NCBI RefSeq assembly: GCF_016918545.1
Contig: NZ_JAFFQC010000005.1
Span: forward strand, 62,001-126,000
Origin: Desulfobulbus alkaliphilus
Lineage (GTDB): Bacteria; Desulfobacterota; Desulfobulbia; Desulfobulbales; Desulfobulbaceae
DNA: 64,000 bases
Direction of reading: 5' to 3'
Of this stretch, positions 43,441 through 51,763 are shown in pieces. Every line of letters begins with the position of its first letter. Within the stretch, counting starts at the first letter, position 1. The position numbers and the translations under genes were made by a program. Below the pieces are notes generated by a model that made no database searches, was not told the DNA's origin, and worked only from the letters and a program-made list of their open reading frames with translations.

Positions 43441-45043
43441 TATTCAGGCTATACCCCGGCAGGACCACCGCCTGCTGCTCGACCGGATCAACAAGGCATC
43501 CTTTGATGATGCCGGTCAGGCCTTTGTGCGCAGGGCCTTCAGCGGTGAGGTCTTCTGGGATGGGTGCGATGACGACGAAATCCTCGGCCTTGCCCTTGTG
43601 GCCCAGCAGCATGGTCTGTTTGATCAGGCCCTGATTGTGTTGTCTTGGCTTAACCGGGAACGGCCGCAATCCGTGCGCGGATGGCAGGCGCATGTCGAGT
43701 TGCACGCGACCCTTGGCCAGGCTGGAGAGGCCGCGAAAATCGCGGCCCGGGCGCAACGATTTGTGCCGGCGGCGCAGGTGCGGCAATGGGAGGGAGTGGC
43801 CGCGGCCCAGTCGCAATCCGGCGGGGCAGGGGAAACCAAAGAGGAGGAAAATATCCTTGAACCCTTTGCTCGTTTGCGCCGTCTGGAAGAGGATCTCGGG
43901 TCCTACATGGCCTTGTTCCGCGGCCGGGAAGAGGCCTTTGCCCGTCAGTGGGCGGATCGGGAAGAGGGAAAACAGGGCTATGTCCCGGTACAGCGGCCGA
44001 TGCAGCCGGAGGACGTCCGCGAGCACATCCAGGGGAAACGGACTTATGGTATTTATCTGTTGACCGGAGCGAGTCAGGTCTGGACCGGGGTCGTGGATGT
44101 CGATCTCGTCACCGCCCTGCGCGACCGGCAGGCCGCGGAAAAGGAAAAGGCCGTGATCAGGCGGGAATCGGCCTATATCTATACCCGCATCATGGAACTT
44201 GCTTCTGCGGCGGGACTGACCTGTCTTGGCGAGATCAGCGGCGGTAAGGGCTATCATTTCTGGTTTCCGGTTGATCAGCCGGTGGCGGCCGCGGACATGC
44301 GCACCGCCCTCAAGGTGCTGCTCGGTGCCTTGAACGATGATCTGCGCTGTTTTTCCCTGGAGGTCTTTCCCAAGCAGGATCGCTTGACCGGCAAGGGGTA
44401 CGGCAACCTGGTCAAACTGCCCCTGGGTATTCATCGGGTCACCGGGCGGAAGTCATCTTTTGTCGGTCCCAAGGGCCGATCCGAAGACGAGCAACTGGCC
44501 TGGCTGCGCACGCAGCGGCCCGGACCGGCGAAGGCGGTGGCAGCCCTGGTGGAGCGGCAGCGGAGCGCAAGCATAGTTGTCCATCCCAGGTTGGCGGCCT
44601 GGGCGGAACAGTTTCCCGAACTGGCCGAACTCGAAGCCAAATGCACCATGCTAGGGCAGATCATTGCCATGGCCAGAGGAGGTAAACCCTTGTCGGTGCG
44701 CGAGGAGAAAATTGTCCTGGGGACGATTGGTCATCTGCCCCGCGGCAGGTTGCTGCTGCACCACCTGTTTGCCAGACTGCCGGATTATAATCGACCCTTG
44801 CTCGATTTCAAAATATCCCGGGTCCGGGGGACGGTGCTGGGTTGTAAACGGATTCACAGCCTGCTCGATCAGGCCGGGGGATCGGATCTGCCCTGTACTT
44901 TCAGCGGTTCCGGTTATCCCCATCCCTTGCTGCACCTGCGGCAGGGGCAGGAGAGTCCGGCGGTCCAGGAAAAGGTGGTCAATCTCAAGGACGCGCTGTT
45001 ATCGCTGAAAACAGCGATTGTCCAGGTGGAACGTTTTCTCTGA
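43415..45043 (+). CDS. CRISPR-associated primase-polymerase (CAPP)
   Basis: A 542-residue archaeo-eukaryotic primase superfamily protein. Residues 1 to about 150 are TPR-like. The catalytic domain follows: motif I D228-x-D230 in GVVDVDLV, motif II with H281 in EISGGKGYHFW, then LEVFPKQD and GNLVKLPLGIH corresponding to the motif III region and the PriCT-adjacent strand. The C-terminal 150 residues are helical (PriCT-2-like), with a CTMLGQIIAMA segment and later C/H residues. CAPPs accompany Cas1-Cas2 of type III systems and are thought to make or extend DNA for spacer capture. It is 11 bp upstream of cas1. Confidence 0.88.
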   Translation: MALQQPNTDIQAIPRQDHRLLLDRINKASFDDAGQAFVRRAFSGEVFWDGCDDDEILGLALVAQQHGLFDQALIVLSWLNRERPQSVRGWQAHVELHATLGQAGEAAKIAARAQRFVPAAQVRQWEGVAAAQSQSGGAGETKEEENILEPFARLRRLEEDLGSYMALFRGREEAFARQWADREEGKQGYVPVQRPMQPEDVREHIQGKRTYGIYLLTGASQVWTGVVDVDLVTALRDRQAAEKEKAVIRRESAYIYTRIMELASAAGLTCLGEISGGKGYHFWFPVDQPVAAADMRTALKVLLGALNDDLRCFSLEVFPKQDRLTGKGYGNLVKLPLGIHRVTGRKSSFVGPKGRSEDEQLAWLRTQRPGPAKAVAALVERQRSASIVVHPRLAAWAEQFPELAELEAKCTMLGQIIAMARGGKPLSVREEKIVLGTIGHLPRGRLLLHHLFARLPDYNRPLLDFKISRVRGTVLGCKRIHSLLDQAGGSDLPCTFSGSGYPHPLLHLRQGQESPAVQEKVVNLKDALLSLKTAIVQVERFL

Positions 45044-45054
45044 GGTGATGGGCC

Positions 45055-46074
45055 ATGCAGACCCTGTATGTCATTGAAGCGGGCAGTTACCTGCGTAAGG
45101 ATGGCGACTGCCTGAAAATCATGAAAGGAGGGCGGGTGGTGGAGACCATTCCGGCTGCCGGGCTCAAGCAGCTGACCCTGGCGGGCAGGGCCTCGATCAG
45201 TGGCGCGGTGCTTGATTTTCTGATCAACAATAGTATCGACACCGTATTCATGACCATGAACGGCCGGTTCCGGGCCCGGCTGCTGCTCGATGATTCCAGC
45301 CACACCGCCCTCAGGCAGCAGCAATATGTCCGGTTCAACGATCCGGAGTATAAACGGCGGACCGCGGCGGTCATTGTTCGGGAAAAGCTGGAAAATCAGG
45401 CCCGGTTGCTGCTGCGGCGGGCCTCGCAATACAACATCGATCCATTGCGCGGGGTCGGCGCACAGATAAAAGCGTTGCGAGACAAGGCGACCGTTGCCCC
45501 GGATATGGACACCTTGCGCGGGGTGGAGGGCTATGGTTCCCGGCTGTACTTCAGCGCTTTTGGCTTTCTGCTCCGCAACGAGGCTTTTCGGTTCACCGGC
45601 AGGAACCGGCGGCCGCCGCTGGATCCGGTCAATGCCCTGTTGTCCTTTGTCTACACCCTGTTCACCAATGAGGTGCTCAACGGTATCAAAAGCACCGGAC
45701 TCGATCCCTACTGCGGCAGCCTCCATGAGATTCTGGCCGGCCGGCCTTCCCTGGCCTGTGACCTGGTCGAGGAATGGCGGCCGATTGCCGAACGCCTAGT
45801 TCTGGGACTGATCAACCGCAAGGCCATTCGTCCGGAGGATTTTGTTTATCGGCGGGAGGAGGAGCGGAGTGAAGGGCAGTTGCCCGTTGAGATGAAACCC
45901 CAGGCTGCCCGGGCCTTGATCGCCGCTTATCAGCGCCAACTGGAGGAGCGGATGACCTATCCGCCCACCGGTCTGAAAACATCGGTGCGCTGGATCATCC
46001 ACAGCCAATGCCGCCACTGTGCCGAAGTGTTGCAGCAGGGCACCATGTACACCCCGTTCCAGGTGCCGCGGTGA
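45055..46074 (+). CDS. cas1: Cas1 integrase
   Basis: A 339-residue Cas1. N-terminal beta domain (TLYVIEAGSYLRKDGDCLKI), then the catalytic helical domain with metal ligands E158 (LRGVEGYGSRLYF), H224 (GSLHEILAGRPSLACDL) and D236 (CDLVEEWRP). NALLSFVYTLFTNEV is the conserved central helix. It inserts new spacers at the leader-proximal repeat together with Cas2. Complete, with a cas2 gene 24 bp downstream. No reverse transcriptase is fused or adjacent; the primase-polymerase takes that position. Confidence 0.95.
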   Translation: MQTLYVIEAGSYLRKDGDCLKIMKGGRVVETIPAAGLKQLTLAGRASISGAVLDFLINNSIDTVFMTMNGRFRARLLLDDSSHTALRQQQYVRFNDPEYKRRTAAVIVREKLENQARLLLRRASQYNIDPLRGVGAQIKALRDKATVAPDMDTLRGVEGYGSRLYFSAFGFLLRNEAFRFTGRNRRPPLDPVNALLSFVYTLFTNEVLNGIKSTGLDPYCGSLHEILAGRPSLACDLVEEWRPIAERLVLGLINRKAIRPEDFVYRREEERSEGQLPVEMKPQAARALIAAYQRQLEERMTYPPTGLKTSVRWIIHSQCRHCAEVLQQGTMYTPFQVPR

Positions 46075-46098
46075 CAACCTGGGACATCAGATGATGCG

Positions 46099-46377
46099 AT
46101 GTTTTATGTGATCTGTTTTGACATCAGTGACGATAGGGTCCGTTATCGGGTGGTGAAAGCCCTGAAAGGGCATGGTCGGCGGGTGCAGAAATCGGTTTTT
46201 GAATGCCCGGATCTCAATGAGCACCGTTTGCTGCAACTCCAGCATAAACTGGAACAACTCATTGATCACGGCTCTGATTCGATCCGTTATTTCCGGCTGT
46301 GCCGGGCCTGTGTGGCGGAGATCGAGTGGACCGGTCCGGGTGAGAAACCGGCTGGGGACCGGTATGTGATTGTGTGA
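46099..46377 (+). CDS. cas2: Cas2
   Basis: A 92-residue Cas2: FYVICFDISDDRVRYRVVKA with the conserved D8 at the end of the first strand, GRRVQKSVFECPDL for the second strand, and SIRYFRLCRACV for the fourth. It bridges two Cas1 dimers in spacer integration. Last gene of the adaptation operon. The gap to 46614 shows no further gene. Confidence 0.93.
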   Translation: MFYVICFDISDDRVRYRVVKALKGHGRRVQKSVFECPDLNEHRLLQLQHKLEQLIDHGSDSIRYFRLCRACVAEIEWTGPGEKPAGDRYVIV

Positions 46378-46614
46378 TGGACCAGACCCGACGGCAAGGA
46401 TGAAATGGCAACAACTAATAGCATCTGATAATCGACAAGGCCTATCTTGGGTTATACCTTGAAAGATATCGCCGATATTGTGGGTATCCATTATATTGCC
46501 AGCGGTAAGGTCGTGGCTGCCACGAGGATAAAGTGATATTTCAAGACCTGACCCCAAAACTATGAAAACTTAGTGCCGTGGACCGTCAATATTGAACGAT
46601 AATGGAAAGAGAAG

Positions 46615-47475
46615 ATGGAAATTAATGATATTCTTCAAGCATTTGAAATTTATGATAAAGAATACAAGCGAGACGCTATCGATGCAGCAATTGCTCGGCG
46701 TGAAGAAATTACCCCTGACCTCATAGGTATTTTAGATAATGTTCTGAAAAATCCAGAACATTATGCAGATAGAGATTGCAATTATTTTGCCCATATTTAT
46801 GCATTTATCCTCTTGGGGTATTTTAAAGAAAGCGGAGCGCATGATGTGATAGTTGACCTGGCCAGTCTGTCAGGCGATTTACCAAGCCTTTTGTTGGGCG
46901 ATTCGATCACTGGTGACCTGCCGATCGTCCTCCTCAGGACATGTGGGGGGCGAATTGATAGAATCAAAGAGTTAATACTCAATAAAGATGCCTACGAGTA
47001 TTGCCGCGGCTCGGCACTTCAAGCCCTGTCCTATGCGGTCGTCGAAGGATATGCAACACGTGAAGAGGTTCTCTCTTTTTATCAGGAATTATTTACCGGC
47101 GACGAAGCTACGGCTTCATCTTGTTTCCACGATACGCTGGCAGTCTGTATATACGATCTGTATCCTGAAGAATTGATGGAAGCCATTGGAAAAGCCTATG
47201 AAGAAGGATTGATCCATCCCGGCTATGTCAGATATGAAGAGTTTACCGAGGTTCTCAAAACAGACAAGGCGAACCATCTGGAAAAATTCAGGATACGGGT
47301 GGAGAGAAACCACATAAACGACATTCACCAACATATGTCCTGGTGGGCCTGCTTTCAACAGCCGGAAAAATCCCAGCCACATTTTTCATCGACTAACACA
47401 TCGAAAAATAAAGCAAAAAAGTCCAGAAAAAAACAGACCAAACAATCGAAAAAAGCCAATAGGGGAAAAAAGTAA
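46615..47475 (+). CDS. DUF1186 family protein
   Basis: A 286-residue HEAT-like helical protein: EITPDLIGILDNVLKNPEHY, YFAHIYAFILLGYFKESGAH, SITGDLPIVLLRTCGGRIDRI, then YCRGSALQALSYAVVEGYAT, which is the DUF1186 pattern. Relatives often end in a zinc-binding SEC-C motif. Here the tail is instead a very basic KKSRKKQTKQSKKANRGKK stretch, so the zinc motif is missing. Function unknown. Start preceded by AAAGAGAAG. Lower GC than its neighbours. Confidence 0.7.
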   Translation: MEINDILQAFEIYDKEYKRDAIDAAIARREEITPDLIGILDNVLKNPEHYADRDCNYFAHIYAFILLGYFKESGAHDVIVDLASLSGDLPSLLLGDSITGDLPIVLLRTCGGRIDRIKELILNKDAYEYCRGSALQALSYAVVEGYATREEVLSFYQELFTGDEATASSCFHDTLAVCIYDLYPEELMEAIGKAYEEGLIHPGYVRYEEFTEVLKTDKANHLEKFRIRVERNHINDIHQHMSWWACFQQPEKSQPHFSSTNTSKNKAKKSRKKQTKQSKKANRGKK

Positions 47476-47505
47476 GCAGCAGGCGATCCTCTAGCTCCTC
47501 AGCCC

Positions 47506-49350
47506 ATGAACCCCTCCACCATTGAATTGCTGGCTCCGGCAAAAAACCTTGCCTGCGGCATTGCGGCGGTCAACCATGGTGCTGATGCGGTCTATATCGG
47601 CGGGCCGTTGTTCAGTGCCCGGGCGGCTGCCGCCAACAGCCTGACCGATATCGAGCGGCTGGTGGCCCATGCCCACGCCTTTCGGGCCAAGGTCTATGTG
47701 GCCTTGAATACGCTCCTCGAAGACGAAGAGCTTGATCGGGCCGTGGCGCTCTGCCACCGGTTGTACGAGCTTGGGGCCGATGCGCTCATCATCCAGGATG
47801 TCGGCCTGCTGGAATCCGACCTGCCGCCGTTCCCCCTCCATGCCTCCACCCAGATGAACAATCGGACCGTGGAGAAGGTGCGCTTTCTGGAGCAAGTGGG
47901 GTTTGCTCAGGTGGTGCTTGCCCGGGAGCTGAGCCTGACCGAAATCAGGGCAATCCGTGACGCTACGACGGTACCGTTGGAGTTTTTCGTCCACGGCGCT
48001 CTCTGTGTTGCCTACAGCGGTCAGTGTTTTTTCAGTGAAGTGGTGGCTGGCAGGAGCGCCAACCGCGGCCAATGCGCCCAGTTCTGCCGGCACAGTTTCG
48101 ACCTCAGGGACCTGGAGGGCCGGCTTGTGGCCGCGGACCGTTTTCTGCTCAGTCTGCAGGACCTGGACCTGTCCGGTCATCTTGCCGCCCTCATCGATGC
48201 CGGCATCCGTTCGTTCAAGATCGAAGGGCGGCTGAAGGATGAAAATTACGTCAAGAACGTCACTGCCGCCTATCGACTGGCCCTGGATGCCATTCTTGAA
48301 GCACGCACCGATCTGGCTCCCGCCTCGTCGGGTCGCTGCCGATTCGACTTCACCCCCGATCCGTCCCGCTCCTTCAGCCGTGGCGCCACTGATTATTTCG
48401 TGACCGGGAAAAGCACCGCTGTGGCCGAAATCCGCACACCGAAATCCATCGGCAAGTGTATCGGCCGGGTTGTCGCCATCGGCCCACGGTCCTTCACTCT
48501 TTCCGGGAAGGAACCGGTCCACAACGGTGATGGCCTCTGTTTTTTCAATCGCGACCAGACCCTTGTCGGCCTGCGGGTGAACCGGGTCGAAAAACGGGTC
48601 ATCCATGCCAGGGAGGACATAGCCGCTTTGGGCCTGACCGTGGGAACGGATATTTTCCGCAATGTCGATGTCGCCTTCAATAAACTCCTGGAACGCAGCA
48701 GCCAATGCAGCACCATCGCCCTGAGTATGACCCTAAGTGATTACCCCGGTGGCCTGCAGCTCACCCTCATTGACGAAGACAACATCCGCTCGACAACCAC
48801 GATGGCCATAACCAGGGAAGAGGCGACCAGGGCGGGATCCATCGCGCCCATGGCGCAACGCCAGTTGAGCAAAAGCGGCGGCACCATCTTTTCGGTTCGC
48901 GATGTGCTCGTGACCCTTCCCCCGGATCTTTTTGTCTCTGCTGCCGCACTCAACGAACTGCGCCGCAGGGCATTTGCCGTTCACCTGGCGATGCGGCTTG
49001 CATCCTTTCCGAGGGACATTCGTCCCTTCGTTCCCACGGAGGTCCCCTGGCCGGGGGCGACAGTTGATTATCGCGACCAGATCACCAACCGCAAGGCGCT
49101 GGTCTTTTACCGTCGCCATGGCGTGAAGGACATCGATCCGCCGCGCCTGCGATCCGGTGCCGTGCGGGAATGTGCCCTGATGACCAGCAGATACTGTATA
49201 AGAAGACAGTTGAGGTTGTGTGGGGGCAGGCACCATGAGGGGCAACCGTCGGCCGTTCCGCTTGTGCTTGCCGACCGGACGGGCAGCTACCTGGTGCGGT
49301 TTGACTGCGACCGCTGCGAAATGACGGTGACCAGAAAGGAAAAGAAGTGA
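47506..49350 (+). CDS. U32-family peptidase (RlhA/TrhP-like)
   Basis: A 614-residue U32 protein: IELLAPAKNLACGIAAVNHG, GADAVYIGGPLFSAR, LHASTQMNNRTVEKV, the signature EFFVHGALCVAYSGQCFFS and Cys residues of NRGQCAQFCRHSF, then FKIEGRLKDENYVKNV. Family members RlhA and TrhP perform Fe-S-linked tRNA/rRNA hydroxylation rather than proteolysis; the clustered Cys support an Fe-S cluster. The C-terminal part holds the DUF3656 region. Its first 23 bases are duplicated at 6451. No near operon partner. Confidence 0.88.
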   Translation: MNPSTIELLAPAKNLACGIAAVNHGADAVYIGGPLFSARAAAANSLTDIERLVAHAHAFRAKVYVALNTLLEDEELDRAVALCHRLYELGADALIIQDVGLLESDLPPFPLHASTQMNNRTVEKVRFLEQVGFAQVVLARELSLTEIRAIRDATTVPLEFFVHGALCVAYSGQCFFSEVVAGRSANRGQCAQFCRHSFDLRDLEGRLVAADRFLLSLQDLDLSGHLAALIDAGIRSFKIEGRLKDENYVKNVTAAYRLALDAILEARTDLAPASSGRCRFDFTPDPSRSFSRGATDYFVTGKSTAVAEIRTPKSIGKCIGRVVAIGPRSFTLSGKEPVHNGDGLCFFNRDQTLVGLRVNRVEKRVIHAREDIAALGLTVGTDIFRNVDVAFNKLLERSSQCSTIALSMTLSDYPGGLQLTLIDEDNIRSTTTMAITREEATRAGSIAPMAQRQLSKSGGTIFSVRDVLVTLPPDLFVSAAALNELRRRAFAVHLAMRLASFPRDIRPFVPTEVPWPGATVDYRDQITNRKALVFYRRHGVKDIDPPRLRSGAVRECALMTSRYCIRRQLRLCGGRHHEGQPSAVPLVLADRTGSYLVRFDCDRCEMTVTRKEKK

Positions 49351-49387
49351 GGCGCGGCCGCTCCCCACACCGCTGATAAATGGCGGA

Positions 49388-49999
49388 TCACAAGCGCTCG
49401 TTGAGCCACTTGCGGATCGCATCGAACTCGGCGATGAATTGTGCCAGAGCCTTGCCGCGGTGGCTGAAGGCCCCTTTTTCCTCCAGGGGGATCTCGGCCA
49501 GGGTTCTGTTCACCTCCGGGAGAAGAAACAGAGGGTCGTACCCAAAACCGCTGACGCCCCGACCCTCGGTGATGATTTCGCCATCGCACCTGCCCTCCCA
49601 GCTCAGAACTTCGCCATCCGGGACGGCCAGAACAAGGACGCAGGCGAAATGGGCGGCCCGGTTCGTCGCCGTGACCATTTCCCGAAGCAGCTTAGCGCAA
49701 TTTTCCCTGTCGGTCGCCTTCGGCCCGGCATAGCGGGCGGAATGAACACCCGGGCTGCCGTTCAACGCCTCAACTACCAGGCCGGTATCGTCGGCCAGAC
49801 AGGGCTGACCCAGCAAGCGGGCATAATGCACCGCCTTGCCGCGGGCATTGGCAAGGAAGGTTGTGCCGTCTTCCACCGGTTCCGGCATCGGGGCGAACTC
49901 GGCCAGGGTGCGCAGGGCAACCGGGACATCTTTGAGTATTTCTTTGATCTCGGATGCTTTCTTGCTGTTTCCGGTCGCCAGCACGAGAGGAGTGTTCAT
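49388..49999 (-). CDS. rdgB: XTP/dITP diphosphatase RdgB
   Basis: A 203-residue house-cleaning nucleotidase that hydrolyses XTP, dITP and ITP to monophosphates. LVLATGNSKKASEIKEIL forms the substrate loop, ADDTGLVVEALNGSPGVHSA holds the metal-binding acidic residues, FGYDPLFLLPE and FSHRGKALAQF complete the family motifs. Lies convergent to the U32 gene with 37 bp between the stops, so they may share a bidirectional end. Upstream is the pyruvate kinase gene on the same strand, 51 bp away. Confidence 0.92.
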   Translation of the reverse strand: MNTPLVLATGNSKKASEIKEILKDVPVALRTLAEFAPMPEPVEDGTTFLANARGKAVHYARLLGQPCLADDTGLVVEALNGSPGVHSARYAGPKATDRENCAKLLREMVTATNRAAHFACVLVLAVPDGEVLSWEGRCDGEIITEGRGVSGFGYDPLFLLPEVNRTLAEIPLEEKGAFSHRGKALAQFIAEFDAIRKWLNERL

Positions 50000-50050
50000 G
50001 GCGCATCTCCTTCCGAAAAAATGGGATCAAGGCATATTGTAGAGTTTCAG

Positions 50051-51490
50051 TCAGGTTTTGATTATTTTCACTGATACGGTTTCCAGGCTGTCACCAGGCA
50101 ATTCGTCTTCGACCCAGATCACGCTTTGATCTTTTTCAATCACCCCGTCCGTCAGCAACTGTCGGATGGTCTGGTCGACCAGACCGTCTGTTGTACCATC
50201 GAGGGAAACAGGATGAACGCCGTAGGATAGGGCCAGGAAGTTATTTGTTTGTTTATCGCCACCATGGGTCAGTATCCAGCAGTTAGGCCTGAACCTGGAT
50301 ATGAGGCACGGGGCGGCACGGCTCTGCGTGCGGGTCAGGATGAAGCGTACGTTCAAGGCATCGGCCGATTCGACGGCATTCAGCGTAACCACATCCTCGA
50401 CATCGACCTTGCCCTCATTCACTGCGTTCCGGAAGTGGGCGGGTAAATCGGCCAGCGCCTGAATGGCTTGTTTTTCCCGCTCGGCGGAAAGCGCTATCTT
50501 GCCGATCATGGCAACTGTTTCCACGGGATACCGTCCGATAGCTGTTTCTTCGGACAGCATGACCGCGTCCGTTCCGTCCAGAACGGCATTAGCCACATCC
50601 GACACTTCGGCGCGGGTGGGCCGGATGTTTTCGGTCATGGAGACCAGCATCTGGGTTGCGGTGATCACGGGACGGCCCAGAAGATTGGCTTGGTGGATCA
50701 GTTTTTTCTGCACAGCCGGTACATCCTGGAGGGGAATTTGCACCCCCATGTCCCCCCGGGCAATCATGATCGCATCCGCGGCTGAGAGAATTTCGGCAAA
50801 ATTATCGATGGCCTCCGCTCGCTCGATCTTGGCGACCACATAGACGGATTGTCCTTTTTCCAGAGCAAACCTTTTCACTTTGAGAATGTCTTCCGCTGTT
50901 TCAACGAAAGAAACACCGAAGGCATCCACACCCTCTTGGAGGGCAAAATCAACAAACGCAAGGTCTGCCGCGGAGACCGCATCGGCAAAAATCTTCACAC
51001 CAGGAAGATTCAGTCCTTTGTGAGAAAGGAGCGGGCCGCCAATGATTGTCCGGCAGAAGACATCTTCACCTGAAACCCTTTCCACCTCGAGCTGGATGAA
51101 ACCGTCATTGAGGTAAATCAGGTCCCCCTGTTGTACGCTTGCTGGCAGTTGTTTGTATTCGACCGGGATTCGATCAGCCGAACCCGCAACATCCTTTGCG
51201 GTCAGAACGACCTTACCCTCTCTCTCAAGTAGAAGCGGCTCCTCCAACAGCCTGCCGATTCGTATTTTGGGCCCGGGAAGATCCGACATGATCATGCAGT
51301 GGCGTTGCAGTTTTTCCGCTACTGCCCGGATGCGCCGAATGTCCTGCCTGTGGCCTTCCAGGGTCCCGTGAGCAAAGTTGAGTCGCGCAACGTTCATGCC
51401 CATCAGCATCAGCTGTTCCAGGACAGCCTCCGAGCGGGATGCAGGCCCGATGGTGCAAACAATTTTGGTTTTGTGGGCAGGCAGTTCCAT
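50051..51490 (-). CDS. pyk: Pyruvate kinase
   Basis: A 479-residue glycolytic enzyme converting phosphoenolpyruvate and ADP to pyruvate and ATP. HKTKIVCTIGPASR starts the barrel; NVARLNFAHGT has Ala where most have Ser (NFSHG). Also IMSDLPGPKIRIG, the catalytic MIARGDMGVQIP and RPVITATQML. Start 51490 is preceded by GAGGAG. The in-frame ATG at 51553 lacks a site and adds 21 atypical residues. The first gene of a short unit with rdgB. Confidence 0.93.
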   Translation of the reverse strand: MELPAHKTKIVCTIGPASRSEAVLEQLMLMGMNVARLNFAHGTLEGHRQDIRRIRAVAEKLQRHCMIMSDLPGPKIRIGRLLEEPLLLEREGKVVLTAKDVAGSADRIPVEYKQLPASVQQGDLIYLNDGFIQLEVERVSGEDVFCRTIIGGPLLSHKGLNLPGVKIFADAVSAADLAFVDFALQEGVDAFGVSFVETAEDILKVKRFALEKGQSVYVVAKIERAEAIDNFAEILSAADAIMIARGDMGVQIPLQDVPAVQKKLIHQANLLGRPVITATQMLVSMTENIRPTRAEVSDVANAVLDGTDAVMLSEETAIGRYPVETVAMIGKIALSAEREKQAIQALADLPAHFRNAVNEGKVDVEDVVTLNAVESADALNVRFILTRTQSRAAPCLISRFRPNCWILTHGGDKQTNNFLALSYGVHPVSLDGTTDGLVDQTIRQLLTDGVIEKDQSVIWVEDELPGDSLETVSVKIIKT

Positions 51491-51572
51491 GGGTATTGCT
51501 CCTCTTACATCACTCAATTTGTTGATGTTTTGATACAAGGGGGTTCTCAACAAACCAAAACCATGCTTTCAT

Positions 51573-51703
51573 CCTGAATCCGTGACAGCTGGATTCTTGT
51601 TTGGGATATATCTTGCTGTCATCATATTTCAACTGTCGTAGAATCCTTGATGATAACCTTCACCCACCGCCCTTCGGAGGCGTCCGTCCGTCACGGATCC
51701 AGG
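51573..51703. repeat. Palindrome-ended intergenic element, copy 4 (full)
   Basis: A 131-bp copy between pyk and the next kinase gene, both on the minus strand. Left end CCTGAATCCGTGACAGCTGG, right end CGTCCGTCACGGATCCAGG. The interior contains GGGATATATCTTGCTGTC, CCTTGATGATAACCTTCACC and CGCCCTTCGGAGGCG, which are shared with the copy at 62.7 kb (opposite orientation). This and the 54.4 kb copy define the element's full length of about 130 bp. Confidence 0.8.
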
Positions 51704-51763
51704 AATACTTAAATCTTGGCCGTTAAGGCGGTCATTCCAGTTTGTTGACGATCTCCGTGGCAA

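Noticed and set aside
42067-44434. Long minus-strand frames opposite the TPR and primase-polymerase genes
   Set aside because: Shadows of high-GC coding sequence; the + strand genes have motifs and ribosome sites.
43415-46377. A reverse transcriptase in the adaptation module
   Set aside because: No YxDD motif is present; the polymerase is of the archaeo-eukaryotic primase type.
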